The notes: generated by a model not told the origin, from the sequence alone. A stretch of DNA of 64,000 bases from Cycas panzhihuaensis (GCA_023213395.1 CM041465.1:244783741-244847740), one strand, 5' to 3'. Shown: positions 11,671 through 24,265, counted from the stretch's first letter. Program-made: numbers and translations.

Positions 11671-12027
11671 TGTTAGAAATATGAATGAATCAAAGTTAAG
11701 AAAAAAATAAATAAATAAATATCTTGATCACAATTATATAATGATTTATAAGAAATAATCTTGTATTAGATCACAAATAAATATAGTAGTTCTCAATATC
11801 TATTCTCCTTACGTTAATTAATTAATTTAATCAACTGATAAGAGTAAATTTGCTCATCATTAACAATGAGAGTGAGAGCAAAAAATAAAGTAGTAAAATA
11901 AGAAAACAGTAAGGTATAATATATGCATACTCTTGTATGTGAGAGAACAAATATAGAAATATAACTCTTAAGAGAACCTACCTACTCAAATAAAATAATG
12001 AGTAAGCATTAGATATTATTTTTAACA
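11671..12027 (-). repeat. 5' LTR of the copia element
   Basis: 357 bp with terminal tgtta...taaca, the TG...CA ends of a retroviral-type LTR. The PBS is directly inside and the target duplication ggaac directly outside. Confidence 0.9.
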
Positions 12028-13329
12028 GGAACAACTAATATGTTCATAATTCCTTTTAATAAGACCTCCACTTATATTAATGTCATACATTTATTAATAA
12101 TATAAATTCAAATATAGTTATCATAAGGAAAATCAATAATGCAAAAGTGAGTATTATCTACTAGTAGATCTCTACTAGATTCCACCCTATGATATAAGCC
12201 ATCCTTAGTAACTCTCTCCTTTCTACCTTTCTTGAATGCACTCTTCTCTTACCAGAAAATAATGAAAACCCCCTCCTTCTTCTTTTTTCAAAGATGCTCC
12301 TCCTCCCTTTTAATAACGAAGAAGTCTCTAAAGCAAGTCTCTTTAAAGTAAATGAAGATTCTTCTAAAATAATTGAAATCACACTAAAATCCATACTAGT
12401 TTGAAAGTAAGTATTTATTTTTTCCCATAAAGTTCATATCGTTAATATTATCTTAAAAGTAAGACTTTATTTTTTCCCATAAGTCTCCAATCATTAGTAC
12501 TAACCTAAAAGTAAGACTTTTTTTCTTTATAAGACTCCTATTATTAATACTAGCCCAAAAGTAAGACTTTTTTTCTTCCCACAAGTCTCTTATCATTAAT
12601 ATCCCTTTTCTATTATATAAATGATTTAAGATGGAAAGTGGAATTATTAAATAGGATTAGAAATAAAAGTCATGGATTCTAGAATTTTCCCTTTCATTCA
12701 TATCATATATCCTCTTTTATTTACCTTTATCCCTTAATCAATCTAGCCATATTTATTTAATGGAATTAGTATTTATATCATTTACAATGTATGGGTATGT
12801 GGACCCTAAAATATTTGTAAGTACATAACATACGCACATATACTTTCCAACTTTAAGGTTATATAATACCATATTCTAATGTGAAAGGTGCATCTTACAC
12901 ACTTAGTGGGGCTTCTAGTTAACTCCCATTTATATCAATGGGTGATTACATTAAAATACTAAGTGAAAACATAAAAATGAGAATATAATGAGGTATATAT
13001 AATAAATACAAATGGGGTATTATATCTGATCTTCCTCAAAAGAAGCATCAATGCCAATGTGACCATGTGATATAAAAATATATGGATATTGCTATTGCAT
13101 AGTCTTTATTAGCTCCTAAGTTGCTTCATCAAGTTCCATATGGTTCCATTAGGCCATTACTTACTCTATGGCTTGGTTTCATATATTTACCCTTCAATCT
13201 AATATCTATATGGGTTCCACCTAAAATTACACTCTAGACTCAACCTGAATAATTAACTAGTTAACAACATTTAAATTATATGATAATATAAGCTTATATG
13301 CAATGCAACATATTCTCTTTAGGATTTCA

Positions 13330-14340
13330 AATAGTATATAGTATCTTGTTGCTAATTTTCTACATCTTCATAACTTTAAAGAACTTTTCTTTAGTTTCAC
13401 TTGAATAAATATGTGGTCCTTAATACTAAATTCTTTTATTATCCTTTTTAGATCTACATAGCCTTTCCATCAATATTGAGTTACCTTCAAATGCTTCGTA
13501 ATCCTAGTGACATGCTCCTCCATTTCTTATAATATTTTTGGTTCAATCATATAGTCATCTTCTAAATTATCCTAATAGTGTATTATACCTATGTCCATAT
13601 AATGCTTCGAATAGGCTCCCTTAAGAATGCATGTTGGTTATCGTTACAGAAAAATTCTACTAAATATAAGTAGTCATCCCATATAGATGGTTTTCCTATT
13701 AGATATATCCTAAGCATATCCTTAAGTTCTTGGCTAACTCATTTGTTTTCCTCATCTGATTTTGGATGGTAAGCAGTATTAAATTTTAATTTAGTTCCTA
13801 TTAATTTGAATACTGCCTACCAAAACTTAGATATAAACTTTGCATCTTGATCTAAAATTATTACTTTTGGTATTTTATAGTGTCATACTCTATTCTACAT
13901 GAAGATTTATACTATGTTAATCACTTTATATGTTAAATGCATAGGAATAGAATATATTAACTTTATTAGCTTATCTGCTATTAGTATAATACGATCATTT
14001 TTTCTTACATTTTAAAAAAGGCTTGTAATAAAATCCATGGAAATTACCTACCATTTTTATTGTGGAATTTCTAAAGGTTGTAATAATCCTATAGGGTATT
14101 GATGCTCTACTTTGACCTTCTAACATTATAAATAATGAGCAACATAACCCACTACATCCTTCTTCATACCTAGCCAAAATAAATCTTTCTTTATAGTTGC
14201 AAGAGTCTTTTGATATCCCATATGACCTATATAAGGAACATTATGAGACGACTCTATAATTAATATTCACATTGAAACATCATTTGGAATATAGATTCAA
14301 TATTAGAACATAGAGAATCTATCATTTAAAATATGATAGT
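13330..14340 (-). pseudogene. Gypsy element 1 integrase, decayed
   Basis: The frame 14177-13995 and its neighbours in other frames give the zinc-finger and core entry: W.GMKKDV, CQKVKVEHQYP, GLLQPLEIP and ISMDFI (first catalytic Asp). Lower down are QDAKFISKFW (second Asp region), AYHPKSDEEN and VSQELKDML. Many stops and shifts. A clear chromodomain was not readable before the 3' LTR. Confidence 0.85.
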
Positions 14341-14639
14341 CTATATACTTTTGTGTCAGCCTTGCATTTACTTGTTTATTTTGGGACTAACTATCTAAAA
14401 AACCCTTCACTTATCTATACTAGTCATCATCAAGTAACTTCTATATGATGGTAGTTTTTAAGTCAAGTTAAGTAATACTAATTGTAGCAACATAAACTAA
14501 TCTCAAGCTAGGTTGAGCTAGACTAGTATAAGCAACATGTCTTCTATGACTTGATGCATTTACAATTCTATTCTCCTTCCCCCTAATATGCTTTATATCA
14601 AAGTCATACTCTAATAAGAAATCCATTCATCTATTTTGT

Positions 14640-15000
14640 CTTATATTCAATTATGGTTCTATAAAGAGATATCTTAAGTTGTCATGGTAACTTTTTAACC
14701 TAAACTTCTTTCCCAAAAGGTAATATCTATATATTTTTAATGCATGCACCACTGTAACCAACTCTAAATCACGCATTAGGTAATTTATTTTATGATCCTT
14801 TAATTTTAGTGACTCATAAAAAATTACATTACTATTATGCATGAAAACTTTTCTAATTTCTTCTACTTAAGTATTAGTACAAATGACATAGTTTGCATTA
14901 GGACCTGGTAATATAAGAATAGATGTAGATGTGAGTAAAACCTTGAGTTTCTAAATTTTTTCTTTACATTTGAAAGTCCACTCAAACTTTTCACCCTTCT
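14640..15000 (-). pseudogene. Gypsy element 1 RNase H, decayed
   Basis: The open frame 14842-14651 reads SNVIFYESLKLKDHKINY, then RDLELVTVVHALKIYRYYLLGKK, and ends with the block that normally carries TDH..LKYL (here SYHDNLRYLF, with the Asp position changed). The Glu of the DLEL block is kept. Confidence 0.88.
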
Positions 15001-15039
15001 TCTATAATGAAGTAATTGGACATGTATTTTTAGAAAATC

Positions 15040-15720
15040 CTTTAATATACCTTTGATAATAACTTACAAGATCCAAAAAGCTCCTTACCTTAAACATATT
15101 CCTTAGTGTAAGCTACTTCATAATAGCCTTGACCTTTTGTGGATCAACAAAGATTCTTTCTTTTGATATAACATGACATAAATAGTATATACAATCTTAG
15201 TAGAATTAAAACTTACTTAATTTAACATATAACTCATGCTCTCTTAAGAGTTATAGTGCCCTCCTCAAGTATTCTTCATGTTCTTATTTTGAATTAGAAT
15301 AAATCAAAATGTCATTAAGAAAAACTATGACAAACTTGTCCAAGTGCTAACAAAATATATTCTTCATCAAATATGTAAATATGGTAAAATCATTCATCAA
15401 GCTAAATGATAATACCACATATTCATAATGGCTATACCTAATTCAAAATGTTATCTTACACATGTCATCTTCCTTGATCGAATTTGATGACAACATAACC
15501 TTAAGTCAATTTTAGAGAACATCTTAGCTCCTTTTATTTAGTTAAATATATCATTGATCCTTGGAAGAGGATATATATTCTTTATTATCATCTTATGGAC
15601 CTACTTGTAGTCAACACCTAATCACAATGTTCTATTCTTCTTTTTCACGAATAAAATAGTTGCTCCCCATAGTGACACACTTGGTCAAATAAAGTCTTTA
15701 TCCAATCATTCTTATAACTA
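15040..15720 (-). pseudogene. Gypsy element 1 reverse transcriptase, decayed
   Basis: Minus-strand blocks in order: YPLPRINDIF, MFSKIDLRL, FVIVFLNDILIYS, YVKLSKF, VRSFLDLVSYYQRYIKGFS. The active-site box reads FLND: the first aspartate is asparagine (codon at 15314-15316), so the polymerase would be dead even without the stops. Confidence 0.85.
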
Positions 15721-15899
15721 AATCTTTAATTCTAACAATTATGGTGTAGACATATAGTATGATGCTTTAGAAATAGGTTATGTCCCTAAAACTAGTTTAA
15801 GAGCACAATCCACCTATTTTCTAGATGGTAAACTAACAAATTCTTATAGAAATATATCAAAGAACTCTTGTAGTAATGGATAATCTCCTAACCTAGTCC

Positions 15900-16420
15900 C
15901 CCATTAGGCTACCCTTATTACTAATAAATGTTGCATAAAATTAACAACCTTTTAATAAACTCTTATTCACTTACATGGATAAAACCTATATAATAGAGAT
16001 AGGTGACTTTTTCTCTTGGATGATCCTAGGATATCCTTCATCTTCTGCATACTCCACAACCTTATTATAATAATCAATTTTACCTTAATACTCTTCCAAA
16101 TAATCAAGTCTAATTATGGCATCATAATCCCTAAGTGGAATTACTTGAAATGCTTCATGACTATTCCACATTCCCCATTCAAATTTAGAGTTTCAGATGA
16201 ATTTAATCACTATCTTCTTACTTCTATTTACTATAAGAATATCTCATGTATCATAATATTAGTTAGGCTTAAATTTACACATTCCCATAATTCTGGGTGA
16301 TATAAAATTATGACTAGTACATGAATAAATCAACGTAGAAATGACTTGGTTAGAGATTTTTCCTCATGTTTATACCATGGTAGATTAGTAATTTAGATGT
16401 CAACCATCCACCACTATATA
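15900..16420 (-). pseudogene. Gypsy element 1 protease to RT linker, decayed
   Basis: Minus strand gives IPLRDYDAII and LDYLEEY, then KIDYYNKVVEYAEDEG, the conserved block between gypsy protease and RT. The protease D-[ST]-G itself is not clearly readable. The plus-strand frame over this region (16016-16300) is an antisense shadow. Confidence 0.7.
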
Positions 16421-16479
16421 CACTCGTATTGCCCCTCCATGGTTGCATCCATCATTATCGGTTACATCTCTATGTTGTA

Positions 16480-17705
16480 AGATCTTCTTCCTACATTTTA
16501 CCTCTTTGAACACTCTTGTGCATAATTCCCTTTTTCATTGCATTAAAAATAAGTACTATGAGGGGTGTCTCTTGAAAATTTGCCATAGGTGTGTCTAGAT
16601 CCTTACACCCTTTGGAACTAATTAGTGTTCTTAGTACCTTATTAAGGAGGGGCCTATTAAAATCTTCTCTTCTATTATTCATACTTATATGGAAGCTTAT
16701 CCTTCCATCCAAGGTAGTTATTTTATCACTTGGTTAGTCTTTTATACACCTCACCTTCCTATTTACTTCTTCTAAGGTTTTAAGCTCTAAAATCTCAATT
16801 TGGCCTTGGATTACTTAATTTAAGCCACTTATGAATTTGCCCACCTTCATACTTTCCTCTTGTATATAATGTGAATATTTTAAAAGGTTCATAAATTCTT
16901 TCTTATATTCTTCAACCTTCATTATAACTTGCTTTATCTCATGGAAGGCATCTTCTTTCTTTTCAAAATAGTGTTTTGAGAGGTATTTTTATTAGAAGTA
17001 TTTATAGAACTTACTCTGCTATAGCTCTCATTCTCTAATGTCTCTTACCTTCTTGTAGTATTCTTATCACAAAGATGTACTTCTTGTAAGGTTATAAATT
17101 TCTAATCTTATATTTTTATTAGAAGTAAAACTATTAATCTAAAAATACTTCCTTATACTTACCAATCATGCTTTAACTTCATTACCTTTCTTGGCTTTCC
17201 TACTAAAAGTGGGTGGTCTTTCCTTCTAAAATTCGAATTAAAAATTTCTCCTCCTAGACTTATTTCCTCCTAATCTCTTACATCCCAAAGATGATGTAGA
17301 AACTAAGAGCTTAAATCCCCTAAATGTATGCCTCCTTTTGCTTCCACTAGTCCCATCAGTATTATGTCTCTAATCCTTTTTACTAGTATTTTTTCTAGAT
17401 GAGTGCTTTTATATCTTCCCTCTTTTGCCATTGCTATGGGTATTCTGTGTGTCTCTTTCTAATTGATTATGTTATAATATTTTTTCAATGTTCATGAGCA
17501 TTATATTTTGCTCATTCAAGATTTAGTCATTATCCTCTTTATGGCTTTGAACTTCTTATAGACTATGAAATATCATAACTAGTTGTACCTAGGACATCTT
17601 AGCCAAATCTTCTTCCTCTTATTGTTGTTGAATTACTACCGATGTCATTTCTTCATCCTCTTGGTCACTTTAACTAAATTGATTATATTGTGTATCTCCC
17701 ATCAT
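16480..17705 (-). pseudogene. Gypsy element 1 gag, decayed
   Basis: Starts at a Met-Met pair (17705, MMGDTQYNQF), passes an acidic, Gln-rich stretch and a short coiled-coil-like segment (LNEQNIMLMNIEKI), then PPTFSRKAKKG, the entry to the capsid-like domain. It ends with a degenerate zinc knuckle whose second half is CNEKGNYAQEC near 16540 (Asn in place of the His). Many stops. Confidence 0.75.
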
Positions 17706-17976
17706 CTTAATTTCCTTATTTTCTTTATAATCGTGGTTTTATAAGAAAGTGTAAGATGGTGCAAACTTAGGTTTCACATGTGAAATAGAAAAAACTCTAA
17801 AATATTATAGTTACTCATAATGTTAATTCATGAGGTTGATTAAGTATTCTCAAAGAAGTTAGTTGAACTTCATATTTTAGGTTTTTTTAAGGATTATTTT
17901 TTCTTCAACAAAATCCGTAAGGTCAATTAGGATTCCATCCCTTAGTACTTAGCTTTATTGAGTTGATATTATTGGA

Positions 17977-18326
17977 GGTATTACCCAATTACATAATTAT
18001 CCCCATTTATACTCTTTCTAAGTTTATTTGTATTTTATATTTGAGGTTTTCTTAAGATGTGTGCTACATAGAAATGTATGTCAGCCTATAACATTGACTA
18101 ATAATGGTTCTTTCATAAGTGGTAAGTTGCACTAAAAGTATATACATCATTCTTTATTCTAATTTAAGGTTTGACCATTATTATATTTCTTTATGTTAAC
18201 TTATATATGCTCAATATCTATCAAATCTTATTACTTTATCATTCACCCATCATTCTTATCTTTTGTTATTCATAGTAGATCCATTTTTCTAATATGGCAT
18301 CATATCTCCATGTTCATTTTCTAACA
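17977..18326 (+). repeat. 5' LTR of the non-coding element
   Basis: Shares long blocks with 21487-21836, such as 'tttgtattttatatttgagg', 'tttctttatgttaactt' and 'catgttcattttc', with roughly 15% differences by eye. It ends in taaca directly before the PBS. The start is ggta where the other copy has tgta. Confidence 0.78.
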
Positions 18327-18340
18327 TGGTATTAGAGCCC
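18327..18340 (+). other. Primer binding site of the non-coding element
   Basis: TGGTATTAGAGCCC begins directly after the 5' LTR, one mismatch from the initiator-Met tRNA complement over the first twelve bases. Confidence 0.75.
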
Positions 18341-20181
18341 AAAGTTTGAATCCTTGAGGATAATATTTTAGAGCCTACTTTTATTCATCTTTTAGAGCTA
18401 TTTGAAATTGTTTTAGGAACTTGTTTTGTGCCTAATTAGTGACCTATCTTTTTAGACATTTTAAAAAAATTTAAAGCTATATTGTAGTGCATTTTTTTAA
18501 CGCATATTTTTGGGACTATTTTCATTATCATTTTAGATATATTTGGGATTATTTTCATCACTATTTTTTCAAATTTTAAGGGGCTATTTTGATGCTATTC
18601 AAGGTTGTTTTAAAGCCTATTTAGAGATACTATTAAAGGCTATTTTGAAGCATTATTTTGAAGTTGTTTAAAGGTTATTTGAAGCCTATTTTGGAGATTT
18701 TGAAGCTGAAGCTATAAAAAATATAGAGAAGTTTTATAAAGAAAAAAAAAGTAGATTTATATACCTTTTGTGACCAGTTTTCTTGTTGCATATGGGTTGA
18801 TTTTTTAAACATGCAAGTGTGTTATTTGAAGTAATAGAAATGGCACTTTAAAGCTACTATTTTGAAGAAAAAAATGAGTAGATTTTAGCACTAGTTATAA
18901 CCCTAATCATCCTACAGATGATGTAACTATATTATAATTTTCTTTTTTTAATGGTTGTTTAAGCCTCAATCTAGAGGACTTTGCAGGTGTCCTACATAAG
19001 GATCTACTGCTAGATTTAAGGTCATAAATATTGAAAAATATCTTAACTATTAGCTTATTATTTATGCAATAATAGAAAAAAAAAAGGATTCTGATATTTA
19101 GAAATAGAGGTCCTAATTTGGCCATTATAAAGATTTTTTTCTTCTTTATTCTAAAATCTGCCTACTTTAAAAAAGGGGAGGGATTTTAAAAAAGCACAAT
19201 ATCTACCTATGCATATGAAAAATGAGTTTATTTTTAATTTCCTTTTATCAATTTGTATTAGTATGTAGCTATGGAGTTTATGGTGATTAGACTCATATTT
19301 CTATGCAATGGAGAGAAGTGCAATGCCCTTAATATATCTCTATAAGAAGATATATATATGCCAAAAAGCTAAAAGAATAAAAAAAGGGAGAGTACATATG
19401 CAGAGGACATGTTTATGAGTAAGAGTATAATGAGATCTTAAACTCAATTTTCTTTGCCTATAGGAGCAAAGTAATTTGTACAAATACTTTATCTATCTCC
19501 TTTTTTTTTTTTGTCTTTCTTAGATAAACATGGTTATGTTACTTGTGATGTCTCATTTAGAAGTTTGCTTCCTATTAAGGCTCTTAAAATTCTAGAGCAA
19601 ATACTTCAAAAGGCACTAAAGAACCTAGAGGAAAGAACCTTGGATTCCACTAAAAGAAAATGTAATGATGTTGTATTATAAAAGGAAAAGAGAAGGTGAA
19701 ATTACTACCACATTGGGCATCATTGCAACTCCCATGGTTCCTATCGATGCACAAAACTCCACGTTATGCAAGTAGAGTAGAAAAGAAAAATGATCACAAA
19801 GGAAAGGGAATATTCAAACAAAGGTATGATCAACATGTATCTCTAAGAGTGCCATACCCTAGCATATATACTAAAGAAAATAGGCACATAGGACACATTT
19901 AGGCATTGCATCATTATTATGGGGGCCTGGATAAACATGCGAGTTGGATATCAAAGCTGAGCTACCCTGCATATGAAAATCCTTTTATTTAGTGATAGCG
20001 AATGTAGACCCTACAACACAGCCCCTCTCCACTGCATATGAAGAACTAAAGATGATGTTATCAAAGCTATTGGCATGCCTCTACACTAATATCCCTTACC
20101 ATAGATCTACGATAGTCTCCTTTGCCACCATTAAGATTCACTATGGACTTGCAAACAAATGGTGACCAGACTAAAGAATTT

Positions 20182-20183
<2 letters not shown>
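18341..20183 (+). other. Interior of the non-coding element, no gene recognised
   Basis: Begins with imperfect repeats of 'ttttgaagc/ttatttgaag' type motifs (about 18570-18720) and continues as unremarkable AT-rich DNA. The frame at 19696-19902 is open for 68 codons but has no motif I know. The remainder to 21486, after the microsatellite, is also non-coding and includes repeated 'agcccataaaggcatg' blocks near 21000-21060. Confidence 0.5.

Positions 20184-20264
<81 letters not shown>
20184..20264. repeat. Compound (AT)n(GA)17 microsatellite
   Basis: About 23 AT units followed at 20231 by 17 GA units, without interruption. Confidence 0.95.
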
Positions 20265-20267
<3 letters not shown>

Positions 20268-21486
20268 GAAGAACCTTAAATTAAATTTAGGGTATTTTTT
20301 ATTTGATTAAAAAAAATTAATGGAAGATAAATATTTTTAACATAAAGTTTTTACAGACATAAATCAAATTATAATGAGTTAAAAAAATTGAAAAGTCAAA
20401 AAATAAAATAAAATAAATTTTATAAATTATTTAGTTTGCAAGCCCCCCTAATTCATTTAGCCCCTAGTCATATGAAGTGATCGTAGGACCACTTGTTAAC
20501 TAGTGAAAGAGGTTAAGCTCATAATTTTTTTTTTCTAGGGTCATTATCACTCTTTTACCTATAATTTGAGCTAAGAGACTCTTTTTTCAGTCTTGTCAGC
20601 TATGTTGGACTCATAATTAAGAGATCTTCAATTTAACAGGTCATTTGATAATATTTGGAGTTGATTTGATGTAGATATTTCAGCTTAAAATTAAAAGTTT
20701 TTTTAAAATTTCATCTTTTTTCATTTTTTTAGCATTTTAGGCATATACATGTACTTTTTAAGGTTCCATGTCATTTGTTATATATTCTATTGATATAATA
20801 TACCCCAAATGGTGAGGTAATATATAAAATGTATTATATAGGTTCATTTTAGACTCTAGGGAACCCATATTTATTAAAAAAATCATTAAATTTTGTCATT
20901 CGAGAGAGTCATTCATATTATATTTTAGTCACATCTATTTTTTAATCATAGTAATGGCATTTATTACTTTTTTTTTAGCCCACATAGGCTATTGTAAGCC
21001 CATAATAATATGTGCAAGCCCATAAAGGCATGATGTAGCCTATAAAGGCATGATTTTAGCCCATAGAGGTAAGTTGAGACTATAGTGCCCTTGTAAGGCC
21101 TTAGAGCCATTTGTTTTCTGGTCATTGAAGTTGAAGAAGTTACTTATATTGTCTTATATATATAAGAGGTGGAATCCATTTTTAGTTACTCTTGCACATT
21201 TCTTTATAAGCTTACATATTTGGCCACACAAGATGATGTATTCCTAAGGTGAAGTTGACTTGGCATTGATTATACCATATATATAAAGGAATATCATAGC
21301 TAACTAGTGGTCACAACAGTTGGTTATCCATGTAGAGCGATGGATATAGTTCTCTTTATATAGACATCAATAGTAGATTATGTTATTACAGTAGGTTATG
21401 ATTTCAATATTTATTTGAAGATAAATTTTATATCTTTGATGTGATTTTATTTTATATAATTATTTATTATATAGAAGAATATTTTG

Positions 21487-21836
21487 TGTAATAATCAATT
21501 ATATAATTATCCCTATTTACACACTCTCTAGATTTATTTGTATTTTATATTTGAGGTCTTTTTAAGTTGTATGCCACATAGAAATATATGCCATCCTATA
21601 ACACTGACCAATGAGGGTTCTCTCATAAGTGGTGAGTTGTATTATAAGTATGTATATCATACTTTATTCTAATTTGAGATTTGACTATTCTTCTATTTCT
21701 TTATGTTAACTTGTACATGCTTAATCTCTATTGTGTCTTATTGCTTTATCTTTCACTCATCATTCTTATCTTTTATTATTCATACCAGATTCACTTTTTT
21801 AACATGGTATCAAAGCTCCATGTTCATTTTCCAATA
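21487..21836 (+). repeat. 3' LTR of the non-coding element
   Basis: Exactly as long as the left copy. Starts tgta and ends caata, so the terminal CA has become TA. Like the left copy, it contains a PBS-like TGGTATCAAAGCTCC (here 21804-21818) about 30 bp before its end. Confidence 0.75.
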
Positions 21837-21998
21837 AATATATGAAGCATACTTCACCTTCCTATAAATTCTTAGCTCATATAACACTCAAATCCATGGT
21901 AATATTTAAGATACTAAAATGGCCCATAGATTAAGAGAGGAATTTTATCTTATAAATTAGCATTATAACTTGGGTTCTATTAAGATTTAAACCTTTTT

Positions 21999-22010
21999 GC
22001 TCTAATACCA
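21999..22010 (-). other. Primer binding site of gypsy element 1
   Basis: Minus strand TGGTATTAGAGC, one mismatch from the initiator-Met tRNA complement, four bases from the 5' LTR. It fixes the orientation of the element and the inner edge of the LTR. Confidence 0.88.
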
Positions 22011-22014
22011 TTTG

Positions 22015-23660
22015 TGATAACCTAATACTCTAATGTTATAAAATAATAAAGAAAAATTTCTTCTCCTTTCTTTTTTTGACATCAAGTATATTACCTTCTC
22101 AAGCTTATCTAAGATAATAAAAAAAATAACAATAATAATAATAATAATACGTAGTAAACTATAAGACTAGTAAGATATATGCTAAGTTGACAATTTAAGG
22201 GTCTTAGAATATAGATCACAATACGTATCATTAGCATGCTTGCACTTTACTCTTTATAACAAGATTAAAAAATGTAACCTAGGTATAAATTTTTACACAT
22301 GTGATATAATCTTAATATTTATTTTATAACTTTTATAGAATATTTATATAATATTAAGATAGAATGAACTTATTCTAAGTGGAAAAACTAGATTTCTTAG
22401 AGGTATTCATGACCTAACCATTTAAAAACTCCACATAAGAATTTGCTCCCAAGCTAAGGCATGTGATATCAGTGCTAGGGTATTTTGCTTTGACTCTTTA
22501 CTTGTGATTTAAGTCCTAATTCAACATTTTAAATCCACTAGTTTATTAATATCAATCAAATTATGGCTTAATATAGAATCTCCAAAGCTCATATGATGGT
22601 ATCACAATATATCTAACTTCTTCATGTGCCAATATGTTAGGACTAAAACTAATGGAAACTCAGAAATATGGTCTTAGACCAAATCATTGATATATGGTTT
22701 TAGGCCAAGCCATCATCATAGATTACTTATGTATGGTCCTAGACTAAGCCACTTATATATAGGATTAATGTAAAATTATAGACCAAGTTATTGTTATAAG
22801 CCACATAATATATTTTCTCACCATGGAAGAAGTTCATATATATTGAGCATATGAGTAACTAGTATGCTCATAATCCTTTTCAATAAAGCCTCCACTTATA
22901 TTTTTATCATATTCTTACCAATAACATAGATTCTAATAGAGCTAATATAAGGGAAATCAATAATATAAAGATGAGTATTACCTAGTAATAGATCTCTACT
23001 AGATCCCACCCTATAATACAAGTCATCCTTAGCAATTCTCTCCTTTATTCCTTTTTAAAATGTTCTTCTCTCTTCTTAGAAAAGAATGAAAACCTCTTTT
23101 TTTCTTTTAGAATGTGCTCCTCCTCCTCCTTCTCACTTCTAAAGATAAAGAAGTCTCTAAAGTAGGTCTCCTTAAAGTAAATAAACAGTCTCCCAAATTA
23201 AGTGAAATGATACTAATGTCAATACTAGTATAAAAGTAAGACTTTATTTTTTCTCACAAGGTTCTTATCATTAATACTAACCAAAGTAAGAATTTTGTTT
23301 TGCTCAAAAGGATCCTATCATTAATACTAGTCTAAAAATAAGACTTTTTTTTTTTTTTTTCCCATAAGGCTCTTATTATTAATACTAACCTAAAAGTAAG
23401 ACTTTTTTTCTTCTTGCAAGCCTTCTATTATTAATACTCTTTTCTTATCATAAGAATGGTTTAGGCAAAAATGTAGAACCACTAAATAGGATTAGACATA
23501 AAAGTCATAGATTTTAAAATTTATTCCTTAGGAATTTCCCTCTTGGTCATGTTATATGCTCCCTCTTATTTACTTTTGTCCCTTAAGCAATCTGTCCATA
23601 TTTATTTAGTGGACTTAATATTGACATTAATTATAATATATGGATATGTGGACTCCAAAA

Positions 23661-23701
<41 letters not shown>

Positions 23702-23908
23702 CATATATATGTAGATTTACCAACTCAAAGGTTACATAATATTATATTCTAATATAAATTACAAACTAAGGTACATCTCACACACCAAATAGAGGTTTAA
23801 GTTAGATCTTATTTATATCAGGGAATGATTACATTAAAATACTAAGTAAAAACATAAGAAGAGAGTATATAACAAGGTGTATACAATAGATATAAATAAG
23901 GTATTACA
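22015..23908 (-). repeat. 5' LTR of gypsy element 1
   Basis: 1894 bp from tgataacc (plus strand) to ggtattaca, so on the minus strand it begins TGTAATACC and ends GGTTATCA. It aligns with the split copy at 5691-13024. It contains an (aat)n run near 22130, several 'aaagtaagac...tttt' repeats at 23230-23430, and a (TA)n run at 23665-23700. Confidence 0.85.
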
Positions 23909-24265
23909 AGACCAACATAAAGGGAAATGATAAATTCATCCAACTTTTTTCAAACTATAGAAGCTTTATACTTATAATGCTATAATTATATAAAGTACAC
24001 CTAGTTAAATAGATGCATAACTTTCAATAGAATAGAGCAGTAATTAAATGAATTCTATATATATATATAGATATTAATTAGGTTTAATTAATGGGGGTTT
24101 TGGAAGGGCCCTAACCCCTTTATATCATCTGCCAATTAGGCCTCAAAACTGTCGTGACAAGCCCATGGCCTATATAATCCCTAGCTTTAATCATACTACA
24201 TGCCCTCCCTTACCATCAACAAGCTCGATGGCTAGCTGAAAACTACCTACCCAAGGCTAACAAAC
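23909..24265. other. No gene recognised
   Basis: Short AT-rich interval between the gypsy target duplication and the LINE remnant. Part of it may be the 3' untranslated region of that LINE, read on the minus strand; no tail is visible. Confidence 0.4.

Larger units (their letters stand above)
6462..12027 (-). mobile_element. Ty1/copia LTR retrotransposon nested in a gypsy LTR
   Basis: A 5566-bp element with LTRs at both ends, flanked by a perfect 5-bp target duplication ggaac (6457-6461 and 12028-12032). On the minus strand the order is 5' LTR, PBS, gag, protease/pre-integrase region, integrase, RT, RNase H, PPT, 3' LTR, which is the copia order (integrase before RT). Stops interrupt every domain. 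The two LTRs differ at roughly a fifth of positions by eye, so the insertion is old. Confidence 0.92.
5691..13024 (-). repeat. 3' LTR of gypsy element 1, split by a copia insertion
   Basis: The two pieces 5691-6461 and 12033-13024 align in order with 22015-23908. Shared blocks include the (aat)n-rich start, 'cctccacttatat', 'agatctctactagat' and repeated 'aaaagtaagac' motifs. Together they make about 1.76 kb, against 1.89 kb in the other copy. The block next to 13024 reads on the minus strand as the purine-rich TTTTGAGGAAGATCAGA, the likely polypurine tract. The low end appears to have changed from TG to TA. Confidence 0.8.
17977..21836 (+). mobile_element. Non-coding LTR element (LARD-like) nested in the gypsy leader
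   Basis: Two direct repeats of exactly 350 bp (17977-18326, 21487-21836) bracket 3160 bp. The left copy is followed directly by a PBS (TGGTATTAGAGCCC). No gag or pol block can be read inside; a 68-codon frame at 19696-19902 matches nothing I recognise. Length and lack of coding fit a large non-autonomous retrotransposon derivative. No matching target duplication is visible (ttgga against aatat), so the exact ends are less certain than the homology. Confidence 0.7.
5691..23908 (-). mobile_element. Ty3/gypsy LTR retrotransposon 1, with two elements nested inside
   Basis: Read on the minus strand the order is 5' LTR (22015-23908), PBS (21999-22010), leader, gag, protease, RT, RNase H, integrase, 3' LTR (5691-13024). 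The outer ends are flanked by ggacc (5686-5690) and agacc (23909-23913), a target duplication with one transition. The span is swollen by a copia element in the 3' LTR and a non-coding LTR element in the leader. Removing them leaves roughly 8.8 kb. All coding parts are riddled with stops. The LTRs differ strongly, so this is the oldest layer of this cluster. Confidence 0.85.

Noticed and set aside
12161-12394. 77-codon minus frame rich in Arg and Ser
   Set aside because: Lies within the split gypsy LTR; the homologous part of the other LTR (about 23000-23230) does not conserve it.
18327-18340. tRNA gene fragment at PBS-like sequences
   Set aside because: Only the 12-14 bases complementary to the tRNA 3' end are present and they lie next to LTR ends; no tRNA fold. 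The same holds for the other PBS sites.
20184-20264. Centromeric or telomeric repeat
   Set aside because: It is a plain AT/GA microsatellite; no telomere unit or long satellite monomer is present.
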